NCBI RefSeq assembly: GCF_030538595.1
Contig: NZ_JAUNTS010000006.1
Coordinates: 62,001 to 126,000 of the forward strand
Length of the DNA stretch: 64,000 nucleotides
DNA from: Kocuria sp.
GTDB lineage: Bacteria > Actinomycetota > Actinomycetes > Actinomycetales > Micrococcaceae
Direction of reading: 5' to 3'
Both the position numbers and the translations under genes were made by a program. Below are positions 36,462-43,770 of the stretch, in pieces; within the stretch, counting starts at the first letter, position 1, and each line of letters begins with the position of its first letter. The notes beneath the pieces were generated by a model, which was given only the letters and a program-made list of their open reading frames with translations, ran no database searches and was not told where the DNA came from.

Positions 36462-37349
36462 TCAGTCGTCTGAGCTGAGCGCGCTCAACCGCTGCTGGAC
36501 GGATTCCAACTGTCCCACAACCAAAGAGGCATGGATGCTCAGGCACAGCTGAGTGATTTCCCCGGCACGTTCGGAAGCACGCCGCGCTGCCACAGGACTG
36601 CGTTTGGCAACATCCGGTGCAATGGCCTGCTCCACCAGGCCCATTTCCCGGTCGGCTGCCTGCCGCAAGGTCCGCAGATGCCGCGGTTCCACACCGTGGT
36701 CCCGTAGAGCGCGGGCAGCCCCTGCGATCACCACATCGTGGCGGTCAAACCCACCTGGGCGTTCGTGGATCAGACCAAAACTGATCAGCTCCCGTACCAG
36801 CGGGATACCCGCGCCGGACTGGCGGCACAGCTCCCGCATGGTCACTGGACCCGCGGGCTGCGGTGCGCTCTGGGGTGGTGGGGACTGCGACGTCGTAGTG
36901 GCTGCGGCACCGCTGTCTTCTACAGTTCCGGTGTGGCCCGGCTGAGGCTGCCCTCCCCCACTTTCCGGGGATGCTGCGGTGGACTCTCCTGCGGCAGCAC
37001 CGTTGAGGGTGGTGGACCCCGCATGACCGTCCGCCGTACGTTCCGGTGCCGCCTCCGCGGCGGAGCCGGAGGTCTGCGCCAGCAACTGCTCCAAACGGCC
37101 GTTGTCTGAGAGCTCCCGAATGACCTTCAGCGGGAGATAACGCTCGCGTTGAAGAATCAGAACCTGCCGCAAGCGCTGGACGTCCTCCGGGGCGAACTTG
37201 CGGTATCCGGAGGGTGTGCGGGCGGGGTGTAGGAGCCCTTGGTCCTCCAAAAACCGCACCTTGGAGGCGCTGATGTCCGGGAAGTCGGGCTGCAACTCTT
37301 GAAGCAGCGCGCCCATGCCGATTCGGCGAACCCGGGCTTTTTCCGTCAT
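36462..37349 (-). CDS. ftsR: MerR-family division regulator FtsR
   Basis: A 295-residue regulator homologous to mycobacterial Rv1828 and corynebacterial FtsR, which activates ftsZ. The N-terminal MerR domain (MGALLQELQPDFPDISASKV...YRKFAPEDVQRLRQVL) is followed by a long Ala/Ser/Pro/Gly-rich linker (about 95-170) and a second helical domain from about 175 (VTMRELCRQSGAGIPLVREL). The linker is longer than usual. The start MTEKARVRR at 37349 was chosen by family alignment. The ribosome site is weak; an in-frame GTG near 37394 beside the garA stop is an alternative. Confidence 0.87.
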   Translation of the reverse strand: MTEKARVRRIGMGALLQELQPDFPDISASKVRFLEDQGLLHPARTPSGYRKFAPEDVQRLRQVLILQRERYLPLKVIRELSDNGRLEQLLAQTSGSAAEAAPERTADGHAGSTTLNGAAAGESTAASPESGGGQPQPGHTGTVEDSGAAATTTSQSPPPQSAPQPAGPVTMRELCRQSGAGIPLVRELISFGLIHERPGGFDRHDVVIAGAARALRDHGVEPRHLRTLRQAADREMGLVEQAIAPDVAKRSPVAARRASERAGEITQLCLSIHASLVVGQLESVQQRLSALSSDD

Positions 37350-37398
37350 GGACGCCCCGGGCGAATCAGTGGACCCGCTGTGACCTGATGTCACCACT

Positions 37399-37851
37399 TC
37401 AGGAAAACACCTCTGGGGTGCGGCTGGAGCGGTAGAACACAAAGCAGAACTTGCCCAGGTGCACCTGATCGCCGCTGTCCAGCTTGGCGGAGTCAACCCG
37501 GTCATTGTTGACGTAGGTGCCGTTCAGCGATTTGGAGTCAATGACTTCATAGGTCTTGTCCCTGCGCACAAAACCCGCGTGACGCCGGGAGACCGTGACG
37601 TCATCCAGGAAAATATCCGCTTTGGGGTGGCGCCCCACGGTGACCTCATCCGTGTTCAACAGGAACCGCGAACCGCGGCCGTTGACCTCCACCAGCAGGG
37701 CTGAGTTGGGAGGTAAGGCATCCACCGCCGCCTGCTCTTCCTCAGACAGCCGGTGGCCTGCCACCTCAGCGAGGATGTCAGTGACAACTTGAATGGTGGT
37801 GGTTTCCGGGCCAGCGGACGGGATGTTGCGCTCAGACGGCGTAGTCGTCAT
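37399..37851 (-). CDS. garA: FHA-domain metabolic switch protein GarA/OdhI
   Basis: A 150-residue FHA protein. The N-terminus carries the phosphorylation motif ETTT (about 16-19, equivalent to ETTS/ETTQ in GarA/OdhI), and the FHA domain (about 55-140) shows VGRHPKADIFLDDVTVSRRHA and SLNGTYVN, which bind phosphothreonine. In relatives the unphosphorylated form inhibits 2-oxoglutarate dehydrogenase and NAD-glutamate dehydrogenase; PknB/PknG phosphorylation closes it. GAGGAGGAG lies about seven bases before the ATG. Confidence 0.92.
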   Translation of the reverse strand: MTTTPSERNIPSAGPETTTIQVVTDILAEVAGHRLSEEEQAAVDALPPNSALLVEVNGRGSRFLLNTDEVTVGRHPKADIFLDDVTVSRRHAGFVRRDKTYEVIDSKSLNGTYVNNDRVDSAKLDSGDQVHLGKFCFVFYRSSRTPEVFS

Positions 37852-38042
37852 TCCCGTGCTCCTCCTCTGGTGCTCATGTGGTGATTGTTCGGCGACCCCG
37901 TGGGGAAGGGAAGGACCGAGCCGGCCGGACGTATAGCTGGGGTTGCCCGTGAAAACCCTGGACAGTGCATCAGGACAACCTCGCAACAGTCTAGTCATGA
38001 CCGCAGACAACTGACGGGCCCGTGAATGATCCGTCATGAGGT

Positions 38043-38054
38043 TAGGCTGAATGC
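38043..38054 (+). promoter_or_regulatory. Leaderless -10 for the TrxR-like fusion gene
   Basis: TAGGCT at 38043-38048 plus six bases precedes ATG at 38055; no ribosome site is visible. Confidence 0.55.
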
Positions 38055-39791
38055 ATGACTGAGCGCCCCGTGATTTTGCTTGTTGCTGACCACAACGCAG
38101 AGGTGATCCAAGCCGAGTTCCAGGCCCGGTACAACCGCGATTACGCCCTGGAATGGGTGCGGACCGGCGCTGAGGCGGTGGAACGTGCCCGGGCGTTGTG
38201 TGCGGGTATCGGTAGAGCTGCAACCGCAGACCCAGGCTCGCCCACGGCCACGCCGCAGTTGGCCATGGTGGCCTCAGAGTTCCATCTTCCGGACACCAAT
38301 GCCATTGAGTTGCTACGCACCATCCAGGTGGTCTCCCCTGCCTCCCGCCGGGTTGCCCTGGTGCCCATGGAGGATTTCCGTGAGCAGTTGGACGCCCTGC
38401 AACAGGCAACGTTGGAGCGGGACATGGACACGTTCCTGCTGATCCCCCGCGGGCCACGGGATGAGGAGTTCCACACAGCACTCATTGAACTTCTCTCCGA
38501 ATGGGGGTGGTCCGTGGCTCAGCCGCTGGTCACCGCTGTGGATGTGGTTGACCAGCAGCCTTCAGCCGCCGCAGCTGCCATTCGGGACATGTTGGAGCGG
38601 ATGGGTATCCCCAATCGGTACCTGAACCTGGATGAGGAAGAAGCCCAGGCCATTGTGGAGGAAGCTGGACCGGAGGCAGCTTTCCCCCTGGTGCGGGTGT
38701 TCAACGGCACCGTGGTGCAAGCAGCCACCCCGCAGTCCGTGGGCCAACAGCTCTACGGGGCCTATGACGAAATCCCCGAGGGTGAAATCGCGGATGTTCT
38801 GGTGATCGGTGCCGGCCCAGCGGGGCTGGCAGCAGCTGTGTATGCAGCCTCAGAGGGGCTTTCCACCATTGTGCTGGAGTCTGATGCCATTGGTGGTCAG
38901 GCAGGATCCTCCTCCATGATTCGCAATTACCTGGGCTTCCCCCGCGGCATCTCCGGCATGCGGCTGGCGCAGCGTTCAAGGGTCCAAGCCAGCCGGTTCG
39001 GTGCACAGTTCTACACCGGACGGCCCGTGTCCTACGTGGAAGCCGGCCCGGCTGATGAACCCGAACACCACCACGTGACGGTGGATGACACGCACCTGTG
39101 CGCCCGCACCGTGGTGCTGGCAACCGGTGTGGCCTACCGGCGCCTGGACATCCCCTCCGTGGATGAATGGATTGGCCTGGGTGTCCATTACGGCGCGGCC
39201 ACCTCACTGGCCCGGGAAATGCAGGACAAAGAGGTGTACGTGGTGGGTGGCGGCAACTCCGCGGGTCAAGCTGCGGTCCACATGGCCAAATTCGCCCGGT
39301 CCGTGACCATCACGGTGCGCCGTGATTCGCTGAGCTCCACCATGTCCGACTACCTGATCCGGGAAGTGGAAGCCACCCCCAACATCTCCGTGCTGACAGG
39401 TACCCGCGTGGTCAAGGGTCGCGGCGAAGGCCGCCTGACCGGAGTCACCCTGGAAGAGATCGCCACGGGCGAGCGCCGAGAGGCCGTGGCAGATGGCCTG
39501 TTCTGCCTGCTGGGTGCCCAGCCCGCCTGCAACTGGCTGCCCGCCACGGTGGCCCGTGACGACCACGGCTTTGTGCTCACCGGCAGAGATGTCCCGCAGG
39601 AGAGCTGGCACGATGGAGTCCCCCCAGCCAGCTTGGAAACCACCACACCTGGAATCTTTGCCGTGGGAGACGTCCGCGCCGGCTCCATGAAACGCGTGGC
39701 CTCAGCCGCCGGTGAGGGCGCCTCCGTGCTGCCCCTGGTCCACGCCCACCTGGAAACACTGCGTCAGCAGGAGATGACCGGTCAGGGGTAG
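38055..39791 (+). CDS. Receiver/Grx-fold/thioredoxin-reductase-like fusion lacking redox cysteines
   Basis: A 578-residue three-part protein. Residues 1-155 resemble a response-regulator receiver, but the phosphoacceptor Asp position is Glu75 (SEFHLPD). Residues about 167-235 resemble a glutaredoxin-like fold without a CxxC. Residues 245-578 form a low-molecular-weight TrxR-like flavoprotein with FAD motif VLVIGAGPAGLAAA and NADPH motif VYVVGGGNSAGQAA, but the CATC site reads GAAT (about 379-382). It belongs to the family often annotated 'fused response regulator/TrxR'. It could be an NADPH-dependent flavin oxidoreductase or a redox sensor. Confidence 0.85.
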   Translation: MTERPVILLVADHNAEVIQAEFQARYNRDYALEWVRTGAEAVERARALCAGIGRAATADPGSPTATPQLAMVASEFHLPDTNAIELLRTIQVVSPASRRVALVPMEDFREQLDALQQATLERDMDTFLLIPRGPRDEEFHTALIELLSEWGWSVAQPLVTAVDVVDQQPSAAAAAIRDMLERMGIPNRYLNLDEEEAQAIVEEAGPEAAFPLVRVFNGTVVQAATPQSVGQQLYGAYDEIPEGEIADVLVIGAGPAGLAAAVYAASEGLSTIVLESDAIGGQAGSSSMIRNYLGFPRGISGMRLAQRSRVQASRFGAQFYTGRPVSYVEAGPADEPEHHHVTVDDTHLCARTVVLATGVAYRRLDIPSVDEWIGLGVHYGAATSLAREMQDKEVYVVGGGNSAGQAAVHMAKFARSVTITVRRDSLSSTMSDYLIREVEATPNISVLTGTRVVKGRGEGRLTGVTLEEIATGERREAVADGLFCLLGAQPACNWLPATVARDDHGFVLTGRDVPQESWHDGVPPASLETTTPGIFAVGDVRAGSMKRVASAAGEGASVLPLVHAHLETLRQQEMTGQG

Positions 39792-39813
39792 GCAGCGGAT
39801 CAACACTGGATGA

Positions 39814-41643
39814 TCACGAACGGCGTCGTGCAGGATGTTCCTCCTGCGTGGCCATCTGCGCCTCCAACTCGGTAATGATGGTCCGCGCATCGTGCGGACC
39901 CAGGTGCCGGGAGCCGTTGAGGAAGAACGTGGGCGTCCCGCGAGCGCCGCTCTCCAGTGCGCTACGGGCGTGCTTGGCCACGATCTTGGGCAGAACAGGG
40001 TCTTGCAGATCGGATTCAAATTGATCCATGTCCAGGCCGATTTCTTGGGCAAGTGTGCGGTAGGTCTGTTCGCCCAACTGCTCTTGGTGGTCGAACAGCG
40101 CGCGGTGCATGGCCCAGAACTCTCCCTGGCGGGCGGCGGCCTCTGCCACCACCGCGGCCTGTTGGGCGTGCGGGTGGAGGTCCGGGATGGGGCAGTGGCG
40201 GGCAATGAAGCGCACCCGGTCGCCAAAGTGTTCCACCAGGTCATAACCAATTCCGGTGGTGTGGGAGCAGAACGGGCACTGGTAGTCAAAGTACTCCACC
40301 ACGGTGCATTCAGCCTCAACGGAGCCGTAGATGTGGTCGTGTTCGTCATTGACCGGTGGCGTCAGGGTGACCGGCAGGTCCGCGGAGGTTTCGCCAAAAC
40401 GCACACGTGCCACGTAGAAGATCAACCATCCCAACAGCCAGGCCAGGACCATGGCCAGCAGCACTCCCACCGTGGCGGAGCTGATGTGGTGGGCATCCGT
40501 GAAGGCCAGGCCGATCACCAGCAGGGAGACGGTGAATCCAATTCCAGAGAGCGCGGCACCGCCCATGATGGAACCGGGGCCAACACCATCGGGAAGTCTG
40601 CCCAACCCCATCCGGATGGCCAGCCACGTACCCAGGGAGATGCCCAGCAGTTTGCCCAACACCAGGCCACCCACCACACCCCAGGTCACCGTGGAGGTCA
40701 TGGCGGTGTTCAGAGTGTCCCCGCGCAGATCCACGCCGGCATTGGCCAGGGCAAAGATGGGCACGATCAGCAAGGACGAGGGGCTGCGCAGAGCGGCATG
40801 CAGCCGCTCATTCACGGAGATTGACTGAGCCAGTCCGCGGGAGGCGGAGCGGGCGACGTCGGCCTCCGGTGATTGCCTGAAGTCCCGGAACAGGTTGCCC
40901 ACGCTCTCCACGCTGCCGCGGTGCGTGGCGTAGGCCGGCACCAGCAAACCTGCCACCATGCCTGCAATCGAGGGGTGAATACCGGATTCCAGGGTGGCAA
41001 GCCACAGCACAATGACCAGGCCAACGTAGGGCGCGGAGCGCCACTGACGGGTTCGCCCCAAGAAGTACAGAGCCACCAAAGCCGCCAGAGCAATACCGAG
41101 CGGCAGCAGTTTGAGGTCATCCGTGTAGAACACACCGATGATGGACACCGCCAGGAAATCATCCACCACGGTCAACGTCAGGAGGAAGATCCGCAGCTGG
41201 TTGGACATGGCTGGCCCCACCAGAGCCAGGGCTCCCAGCAGGAAGGCGGTGTCTGTGCCCACCACGGCACCCCAACCGGCCGGTGATTCACGCCCCGCAA
41301 TGGCCAGGTAAATGGCGGCCGGGATGGCCACCCCCAGGGTGCCGGCAACCAACGGCACCAGCGCCCGACGCCGATCCCGCAGCGAGCCCACCGCCAGCTC
41401 CTGGCGGACTTCCAAGCCCACCACAAAAAAGAAGATCACCATCAGGCCGTCATTCACCCAATGGTGCAAGCTCAGATTCAACCCCCAAGCCCCCAGGGAG
41501 ATGTCCAGGTGAGTTTCCCAGATCTCCGTGTACAGGGGTGACCACGGTGAATTGGCCCACAGCAACGCCAGCACGGTGACTGCCACAAGTAGCAGCGCGC
41601 TACCTGATTCGCTGCGTAAGCGCTCCAAAAGACTTGGCTGCAT
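39814..41643 (-). CDS. nhaA: Na+/H+ antiporter NhaA fused to a DsbA-like thioredoxin domain
   Basis: A 609-residue fusion. Residues 1-400 form a 12-segment NhaA with the essential D161-D162 pair (TVVDDFLAVSI) and the assembly motif around GTDTAF. Residues about 425-609 are a DsbA-like oxidoreductase with C456-P-F-C459 and cis-proline GTPTFF. NhaA exchanges external H+ for internal Na+ at alkaline pH. The fused domain probably faces one membrane side and may regulate or fold it (inference). ATG at 41643 has AGGAAG four bases upstream; an in-frame GTG six codons earlier is possible. Confidence 0.9.
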   Translation of the reverse strand: MQPSLLERLRSESGSALLLVAVTVLALLWANSPWSPLYTEIWETHLDISLGAWGLNLSLHHWVNDGLMVIFFFVVGLEVRQELAVGSLRDRRRALVPLVAGTLGVAIPAAIYLAIAGRESPAGWGAVVGTDTAFLLGALALVGPAMSNQLRIFLLTLTVVDDFLAVSIIGVFYTDDLKLLPLGIALAALVALYFLGRTRQWRSAPYVGLVIVLWLATLESGIHPSIAGMVAGLLVPAYATHRGSVESVGNLFRDFRQSPEADVARSASRGLAQSISVNERLHAALRSPSSLLIVPIFALANAGVDLRGDTLNTAMTSTVTWGVVGGLVLGKLLGISLGTWLAIRMGLGRLPDGVGPGSIMGGAALSGIGFTVSLLVIGLAFTDAHHISSATVGVLLAMVLAWLLGWLIFYVARVRFGETSADLPVTLTPPVNDEHDHIYGSVEAECTVVEYFDYQCPFCSHTTGIGYDLVEHFGDRVRFIARHCPIPDLHPHAQQAAVVAEAAARQGEFWAMHRALFDHQEQLGEQTYRTLAQEIGLDMDQFESDLQDPVLPKIVAKHARSALESGARGTPTFFLNGSRHLGPHDARTIITELEAQMATQEEHPARRRS

Positions 41644-41662
41644 GGGTCTTCCTGTTCTCACG

Positions 41663-41703
41663 GGGATACCCCCACCGAGTATTGGAGCTGGTGGGGGTAT
41701 CCC
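41663..41703 (-). terminator. Long perfect hairpin between the dehydrogenase and nhaA
   Basis: Perfect 14-base arms (41663-41676 and 41690-41703) with a 13-base loop, ending about 10 bases before the nhaA ribosome site. It could terminate the upstream dehydrogenase transcript or control nhaA translation. Confidence 0.75.
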
Positions 41704-41778
41704 AGGGTGGTGCCCCGCAGTGCGGCGTTGAACCTGGGGTGTTGAGTGAGGTCATTGAATCAGAAATTACCCCCGGGC

Positions 41779-42858
41779 TCACAACCCCTTGCCGCTGGGT
41801 GAAACCAGAATCTTCACAGCGGTCTCATTCCGGTTGATCAGAGTGTCAAAGCCCTTGTCCACCAGGTCCTCCACGGCGATCTTGCCCGTGATGAACGGTT
41901 CCAAGTTGATCTTTCCGGATTCCACCAGCTCAATGGTGGCCGGGTGGGAATTGACGTAGGCAATGGTGCCCCGTAGATCAATTTCCTTCATCACCAGCTT
42001 GTGGATATCGAAATTGGAACGCTGCGCCCAAATCGAGACCACCACCAGGACACCCGTGGGGCGCAGCGCATCCATCAAGGTGTCCAGAACCACCTGAACA
42101 GAGGTGCACTCGAAGGCCACATCCGCTCCGCGGCCATCCCGGGAGAGTTTGCGCGCTTCCTCAGCCACGTCCACCTGGGTGGGATCCAATGCGTGATCGG
42201 CCACCCCGGATTCCAAGGCCTTTTGCCTGCGCAGCGGGGAGAGTTCTGAAACCACCACGGTGCACCCGATGGCTTTCAAGACCGCCGCGGCCAACAAACC
42301 GATGGGACCGGCGCCACCGATGATGGCCAAGTCCCCCGCGGCAGCACCCGAACGTTCCACCGCGTGATACCCCACGGACAGCGGTTCAATCAGTGCCGCC
42401 TGATCCAACGGCAGGTCCTTGCTGATGGCATGAACCCATCGGCGGCGCACGGAGATCTTCTCCCCCAGACCGCCACCGCGACCAGCCAGCCCTATGAAAT
42501 TCATGTTGTCGGACAGGTGGTAGTCCTTGGATTCAGGGCCTGTGTCCACGGAGTCATCAATGATGTAGGGCTCCACCACCACGTGATCCCCCACCTGGAG
42601 GTCATCCACGCCCTCACCCACCTGGTACACCACGCCGGAGAACTCATGCCCCAGGGTGATCGGGGCAGTTTCCCCGGAAATGGGGTGCGGGGTGTCATGC
42701 GTGGGACAGAACACGGGACCGTCCTTGTACTCATGCAGGTCCGTTCCGCAGATCCCGCACCAGGCCACGTCAATCCCCACTTCCCCCGGCCCCACCGTGG
42801 GTTCTGGAATCTCCTCGATCCGGATGTCTTGGCGGTCGTAAAAGCGTGCGGCCTTCAT
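41779..42858 (-). CDS. Zinc-type alcohol dehydrogenase, 2,3-butanediol dehydrogenase-like
   Basis: Medium-chain dehydrogenase of 359 residues, with catalytic zinc ligands in WCGICGTDLHEY and TLGHEFSGVV, cofactor loop IIGGAGPIGLLAA, and the C-terminal VNSHPATIELVESG. The sequence around GPVFCPTHDTPHPISGETAPITLGHE resembles BdhA. The structural-zinc lobe, normally with four cysteines, reads EPYIIDDSVDTGPESKDYHL and has none. AGGAGGAG is eight bases before ATG 42858. Natural substrates may be acetoin/butanediol or other polyols. Confidence 0.87.
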   Translation of the reverse strand: MKAARFYDRQDIRIEEIPEPTVGPGEVGIDVAWCGICGTDLHEYKDGPVFCPTHDTPHPISGETAPITLGHEFSGVVYQVGEGVDDLQVGDHVVVEPYIIDDSVDTGPESKDYHLSDNMNFIGLAGRGGGLGEKISVRRRWVHAISKDLPLDQAALIEPLSVGYHAVERSGAAAGDLAIIGGAGPIGLLAAAVLKAIGCTVVVSELSPLRRQKALESGVADHALDPTQVDVAEEARKLSRDGRGADVAFECTSVQVVLDTLMDALRPTGVLVVVSIWAQRSNFDIHKLVMKEIDLRGTIAYVNSHPATIELVESGKINLEPFITGKIAVEDLVDKGFDTLINRNETAVKILVSPSGKGL

Positions 42859-42999
42859 GTGATCCAACTCCTCCTGGATGCTGATGCTGATGCTGAGCGC
42901 AACAGTGCGTTCACCACAGCACCGTAGACACACCCTGACCAGTTCGGCGCGGTGTTGCCTGGCATTACCGCCAGATGCACTGAGAGGCGCTGCCTGCCA

Positions 43000-43686
43000 T
43001 CAGGTGGGCTGGTCCATTGCTGGGGCCCGGTCCATGGTTGGGGTCTGGTCCGTAGCTGAAGTCTGGTCCATGTCCACAAAGGCATTCCACGTGGCGGTGA
43101 TCAGCCGCCGTCCGGTGCCGTCCTGAGCGGTGAGTCGGCGCCCGGTGCGCAACAGTTCACCGTCCCACACGGCCAGCAAGATGCGGGCCAGATCTGGCTC
43201 CGGAACGCGGTAACTCACCCCACGTCGTCGTACCCGCAACAGCATTTCCGCCACCGCGCTGACCAGACGTTCGTACTGGGCGTCCACGGCGCTGCGCAGC
43301 AGTGGGTCTCGGTCGGCGGCCAGATGCAATTCCATGCGGAATCCTTGCCAGGCGCCATCCTGAGCCAGCCCGGAGACAGCTTCCAACACGAAAGCCAGCA
43401 TGGTGGCCACCGGCTGATCCGTGCTCAGCTGCCGATCCACCTCCGTGTCCAGCAGGGCCACCAGCCCATCCACCCGAGATTCATAGACCGCCACGGCCAG
43501 TTCCGTCTTGGAACTGAAATTGCTGTAGAAGGCCCCGCGAGTGAAACCGGCAGCCGCGCAGAGCTCGGCCACACTGGCTGCCTCCAATCCTTTGGCCACG
43601 AACACCGGGACAGCTTGCTCCACCAACTTGTGCCGGGTGGCCACGCGGGAGCGCTTGACCGCATCTGTGTCAGAGATCTCGCTCAT
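43000..43686 (-). CDS. TetR-family repressor
   Basis: A 228-residue regulator with the N-terminal helix-turn-helix AELCAAAGFTRGAFYSNFSSKTEL (about 38-58, key part GFTRGAFYSNF). The C-terminal domain is 140 residues, then a tail of imperfect six-residue repeats (MDQTSA/TDQTPT/MDRAPA/MDQPT). It is divergent from the membrane exporter gene at 43771, and two palindromic sites lie between them, so it most likely represses itself and the exporter. An in-frame ATG three codons upstream is an alternative start. Confidence 0.88.
   Translation of the reverse strand: MSEISDTDAVKRSRVATRHKLVEQAVPVFVAKGLEAASVAELCAAAGFTRGAFYSNFSSKTELAVAVYESRVDGLVALLDTEVDRQLSTDQPVATMLAFVLEAVSGLAQDGAWQGFRMELHLAADRDPLLRSAVDAQYERLVSAVAEMLLRVRRRGVSYRVPEPDLARILLAVWDGELLRTGRRLTAQDGTGRRLITATWNAFVDMDQTSATDQTPTMDRAPAMDQPT
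43011..43072 (-). repeat. 18-bp tandem repeats at the 3' end of the tetR gene
   Basis: Units beginning GGTCC recur at 43011, 43029, 43047 and 43065 (18-bp steps) and encode a hexapeptide repeat in the unstructured C-terminal tail. Confidence 0.8.
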
Positions 43687-43711
43687 ACTCTCCATTTCCC
43701 CTCGACCAGTT

Positions 43712-43729
43712 CAATACACGAGTGTATCG
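43712..43729 (+). promoter_or_regulatory. TetR operator 1
   Basis: CAATACACGAGTGTATCG has ATACAC/GTGTAT half-sites around a GA centre. It lies between the divergent tetR and exporter genes; an 18-bp near-copy follows 33 bp on. Confidence 0.8.
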
Positions 43730-43744
43730 TCATGCCTCAGATTT

Positions 43745-43762
43745 CAATACACCAATGTATCG
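43745..43762 (+). promoter_or_regulatory. TetR operator 2
   Basis: CAATACACCAATGTATCG matches operator 1 at 15 of 18 positions, centre-to-centre distance 33 bp (about three helical turns). It ends at the exporter ribosome site (GAGG at 43762-43765). Confidence 0.8.
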
Positions 43763-43770
43763 AGGACTCC

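Noticed and set aside
41663..41703. Riboswitch for Na+ or pH control of nhaA
   Set aside because: Only a simple perfect stem is visible; no complex conserved fold, so listed as terminator/hairpin.
43324..43770. N-terminal extension of the YhgE/Pip protein
   Set aside because: The open frame is antisense to tetR and crosses both operators; ATG 43771 has a ribosome site and a normal N-terminus.
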